Shown here in pieces: positions 5,023-6,439 of a stretch of DNA of 6,439 nt. This DNA comes from an uncultured Spirochaetaceae bacterium (GTDB taxonomy: Bacteria; Spirochaetota; Spirochaetia; Sphaerochaetales; Sphaerochaetaceae). The translations under genes and the position numbers were made by a program. Each line of letters starts with the position of its first letter. Position 1 is the first letter of the stretch. The notes under the pieces were generated by a model. That model did not search any database. It had not been told where the DNA came from and worked only from the letters and a program-made list of their open reading frames with translations. The stretch covers positions 1-6,439 of the forward strand of contig CAMKPI010000091.1 of assembly GCA_946414625.1 (NCBI GenBank), written 5' to 3'.

Positions 5023-6222
5023 TTGAGGATTGTGATTGCAGGCGCGGGTGCGATGGGACAGATGCTGGGGCTTTTCCTGCAGAAAGGCGGCAGCGATGTT
5101 TTCCTCGTTGTAAGACGCGCTGAAGTAAAGGACAAGATAGAAAAAACGGGGCTCTCATTCACAAAATACGGGGAAGATAAGCCCTCCGAGGGACCTCTTA
5201 ACGTGAAGGTCTATGCCGGAGAGGAGGGAATCCGGAGTCTCGCTTCGGAAAAGGAGATGTCACGTGGTGCTGATGTCGTTTTCGTGATGACAAAAGGCAC
5301 GGACACAGAGAGGATCGCAGGCGAGATAAAGCCCCTTTTGGGGCGGGATACTGCGGTGGTATCCCTGCAGAACGGACTTGGGAATGTGGACATAATAAGG
5401 AAATATGTTTCAGAGGATAATATTTTTTACGGTTGCATGAACCTCTCTTGCACGGTTTCGGAGCCGGGCGTCCTCTCCGGCAGCCTGTTCGACGGCGTGA
5501 ATGTCTATATCGGATCATGCACCCGAGGGCGACGTCAGGAAAAGACAGGTAGGTCTATCGCCGAAGCCCTTTCCAAGGGCGGTCTTTCCGCTGAATACAC
5601 GGACGACATAGACCGCGAGGTCTGGCTGAAGCTTCTTGTGAACATAGCCGTGAACGCCACCTGCGGGCTTGTGCGCCTGCGTGGCGGGGAGGCGGGAACG
5701 GATCCGGATTTTATCTCCGTGTCAGTGGACATGGTGAAGGAAGCGATCGCAGTGGCGGCGAAGATGGGAGTGAATATAGATTTCGGTTCGTTCATGTCCG
5801 AGACGCTGCCTCGCGCAAGCAAGACGAGCGGGGCGCATTATCCGTCCATGGCACAGGACATGATGATGCGGCGCGTTCGCACCGAGATCGATTTCATAAA
5901 CGGTGCTGTTGCCCGGTTGGGCGAGAAGATGGGCGTGCCGACTCCGGTGAACTCCACGGTCGCGCGCCTTGTCAGGGCTTATCAGAACAATTACCTGAAG
6001 CAGTACTATCCGAAAGCGTCCTCCTCCGGCGGGAAGCCGGTTTTTGATGTGACGGTGGAGCCAAAATACTGCAAGAACTGTCTTTATTGCGTGAAATACT
6101 GTCCCGCAAAGGTTTTTGAGTCTACGGGGCGGGTTGTCGAGGCAATGAATCCGTCCTCATGCGTCGGGTGCATGAACTGCGTTGCCGTGTGCCCGGAAGG
6201 CGCGATAACAATCAGTAAGTGA
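5023..6222 (+). CDS. Ketopantoate reductase-family protein fused to a C-terminal 2[4Fe-4S] ferredoxin domain
   Basis: This 399-residue protein has two parts. Residues 1 to about 330 are a PanE/ApbA-like (2-dehydropantoate 2-reductase) fold. The N-terminal Rossmann nucleotide site is GAGAMG (7-12), followed by VVRR near the NADP-selecting strand end. Expected catalytic residues are present: Asn117 in LQNGLGN, Lys203 in WLKLLVN, Ser275 and Glu288 in RTEIDFINGAV, matching E. coli Asn98, Lys176, Ser244 and Glu256. After a Ser/Gly-rich linker, residues 343-399 hold two CX2CX2CX3CP motifs (Cys350, 353, 356, 360 and Cys380, 383, 386, 390), like the delta subunit of 2-oxoacid:ferredoxin oxidoreductases. 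Ordinary PanE is about 300 residues and has no iron-sulfur cluster. A cytosolic, redox-coupled 2-oxoacid reductase is inferred; ketopantoate may not be its substrate. TTG 5023 is the favoured start, with ATG 4978 and GTG 4954 as in-frame alternatives. Confidence 0.92.
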   Translation: MRIVIAGAGAMGQMLGLFLQKGGSDVFLVVRRAEVKDKIEKTGLSFTKYGEDKPSEGPLNVKVYAGEEGIRSLASEKEMSRGADVVFVMTKGTDTERIAGEIKPLLGRDTAVVSLQNGLGNVDIIRKYVSEDNIFYGCMNLSCTVSEPGVLSGSLFDGVNVYIGSCTRGRRQEKTGRSIAEALSKGGLSAEYTDDIDREVWLKLLVNIAVNATCGLVRLRGGEAGTDPDFISVSVDMVKEAIAVAAKMGVNIDFGSFMSETLPRASKTSGAHYPSMAQDMMMRRVRTEIDFINGAVARLGEKMGVPTPVNSTVARLVRAYQNNYLKQYYPKASSSGGKPVFDVTVEPKYCKNCLYCVKYCPAKVFESTGRVVEAMNPSSCVGCMNCVAVCPEGAITISK

Positions 6223-6295
6223 GCGTCGGGTGGCAGGGCGCATGCCTTGCTTGCGGGTTTACAGTCGACATGCGATAACAATCAGTGAGTGAGCG
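6202..6295. repeat. 24-bp direct repeat of the KPR-ferredoxin gene's 3' end
   Basis: Bases 6202-6225, covering the last six codons and the TGA, recur at 6272-6295 with a single difference (A to G at the 15th base). The copies are 70 bp apart and the match fades quickly on both sides, so this looks like the better-preserved core of a duplication. The second copy has no upstream coding sequence. CGCATG (6239-6244) and CATGCG (6269-6274) form an inverted repeat between and partly inside them. Confidence 0.85.
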
Positions 6296-6439
6296 GCAGG
6301 TCTGGCAAGGATCGGAACCGGCAGGCGGTCGGCTGGGCTCGATATACGCTTGAACGCGTATCACCTGCGGGTGAAATCGCGTGGCGGACCTGGCAAGATC
6401 CGGGAATGACTGTGGTCGATCCGGCGAGAAGCGGGACTG
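6223..6439. other. Non-coding 3' flank with paired hairpins and short repeats
   Basis: I see no gene in this 217-bp stretch up to the window edge. Two stem-loops abut: ATACGC/GCGTAT around TTGAAC (6344-6361) and TCACC/GGTGA around TGCG (6361-6374). The second uses the same TGCG loop as the hairpins in the upstream intergenic region and is also followed by GAAAT. Neither has a following T-run. A weak direct repeat with a TGGCAAG core joins 6297-6317 to 6385-6406. Confidence 0.6.

Noticed and set aside
6344..6374. Intrinsic terminator for the KPR-ferredoxin gene
   Set aside because: The two adjacent stems are short and no T-run follows on either strand. The distance of 120 bp from the stop is also long.

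Overview
The window (about 54% G+C by eye) looks like the chromosome of a free-living, probably anaerobic bacterium. The signs are well-formed Shine-Dalgarno sites, sigma70-type promoter hexamers and an oxidoreductase that carries a bacterial-type 2[4Fe-4S] ferredoxin domain. I cannot name the phylum with confidence. A Synergistota-, Clostridia- or Lentisphaerota-like anaerobe would fit, but that is a guess.

Layout. (1) 1-2103 (+): the C-terminal ~700 residues of an SbcC/Rad50-type SMC-like ATPase, cut by the left edge of the window, with zinc hook, signature motif, Walker B and H-loop intact. (2) 2104-2445: a 342-bp convergent intergenic region holding a clear 52-bp tandem duplication and a weaker duplication that starts inside the sbcC stop region. 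(3) 4354-2446 (-): a probable two-gene operon, a class II ketose-bisphosphate aldolase followed 88 bp later by an aldo/keto reductase. The aldolase has a strong promoter whose -10 box ends six bases before the ATG, which predicts a leaderless mRNA. (4) 4355-5022: a long divergent intergenic region dominated by a ~229-bp unit repeated twice in tandem plus related fragments upstream. The units contain short hairpins, two of which change by compensating substitutions between copies. The second unit runs into the promoter of the next gene. (5) 5023-6222 (+): a ketopantoate-reductase-family protein fused to a C-terminal two-cluster ferredoxin domain, the most unusual protein here. (6) 6223-6439: a non-coding tail with a second copy of the last 24 bp around the stop codon of that gene, plus two adjacent hairpins.

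The genes do not form one pathway. SbcC belongs to DNA double-strand-break and hairpin processing. The aldolase and aldo/keto reductase plausibly act together in sugar or aldehyde metabolism. The KPR-ferredoxin fusion suggests a 2-oxoacid reductase coupled to low-potential electron carriers. The recurring theme is non-coding: all three sizeable intergenic regions carry short, two-copy tandem duplications at about 85% or higher identity, often with small hairpins and in two cases including a gene's 3' end. No tRNA, rRNA, CRISPR array, transposase or phage gene is visible.
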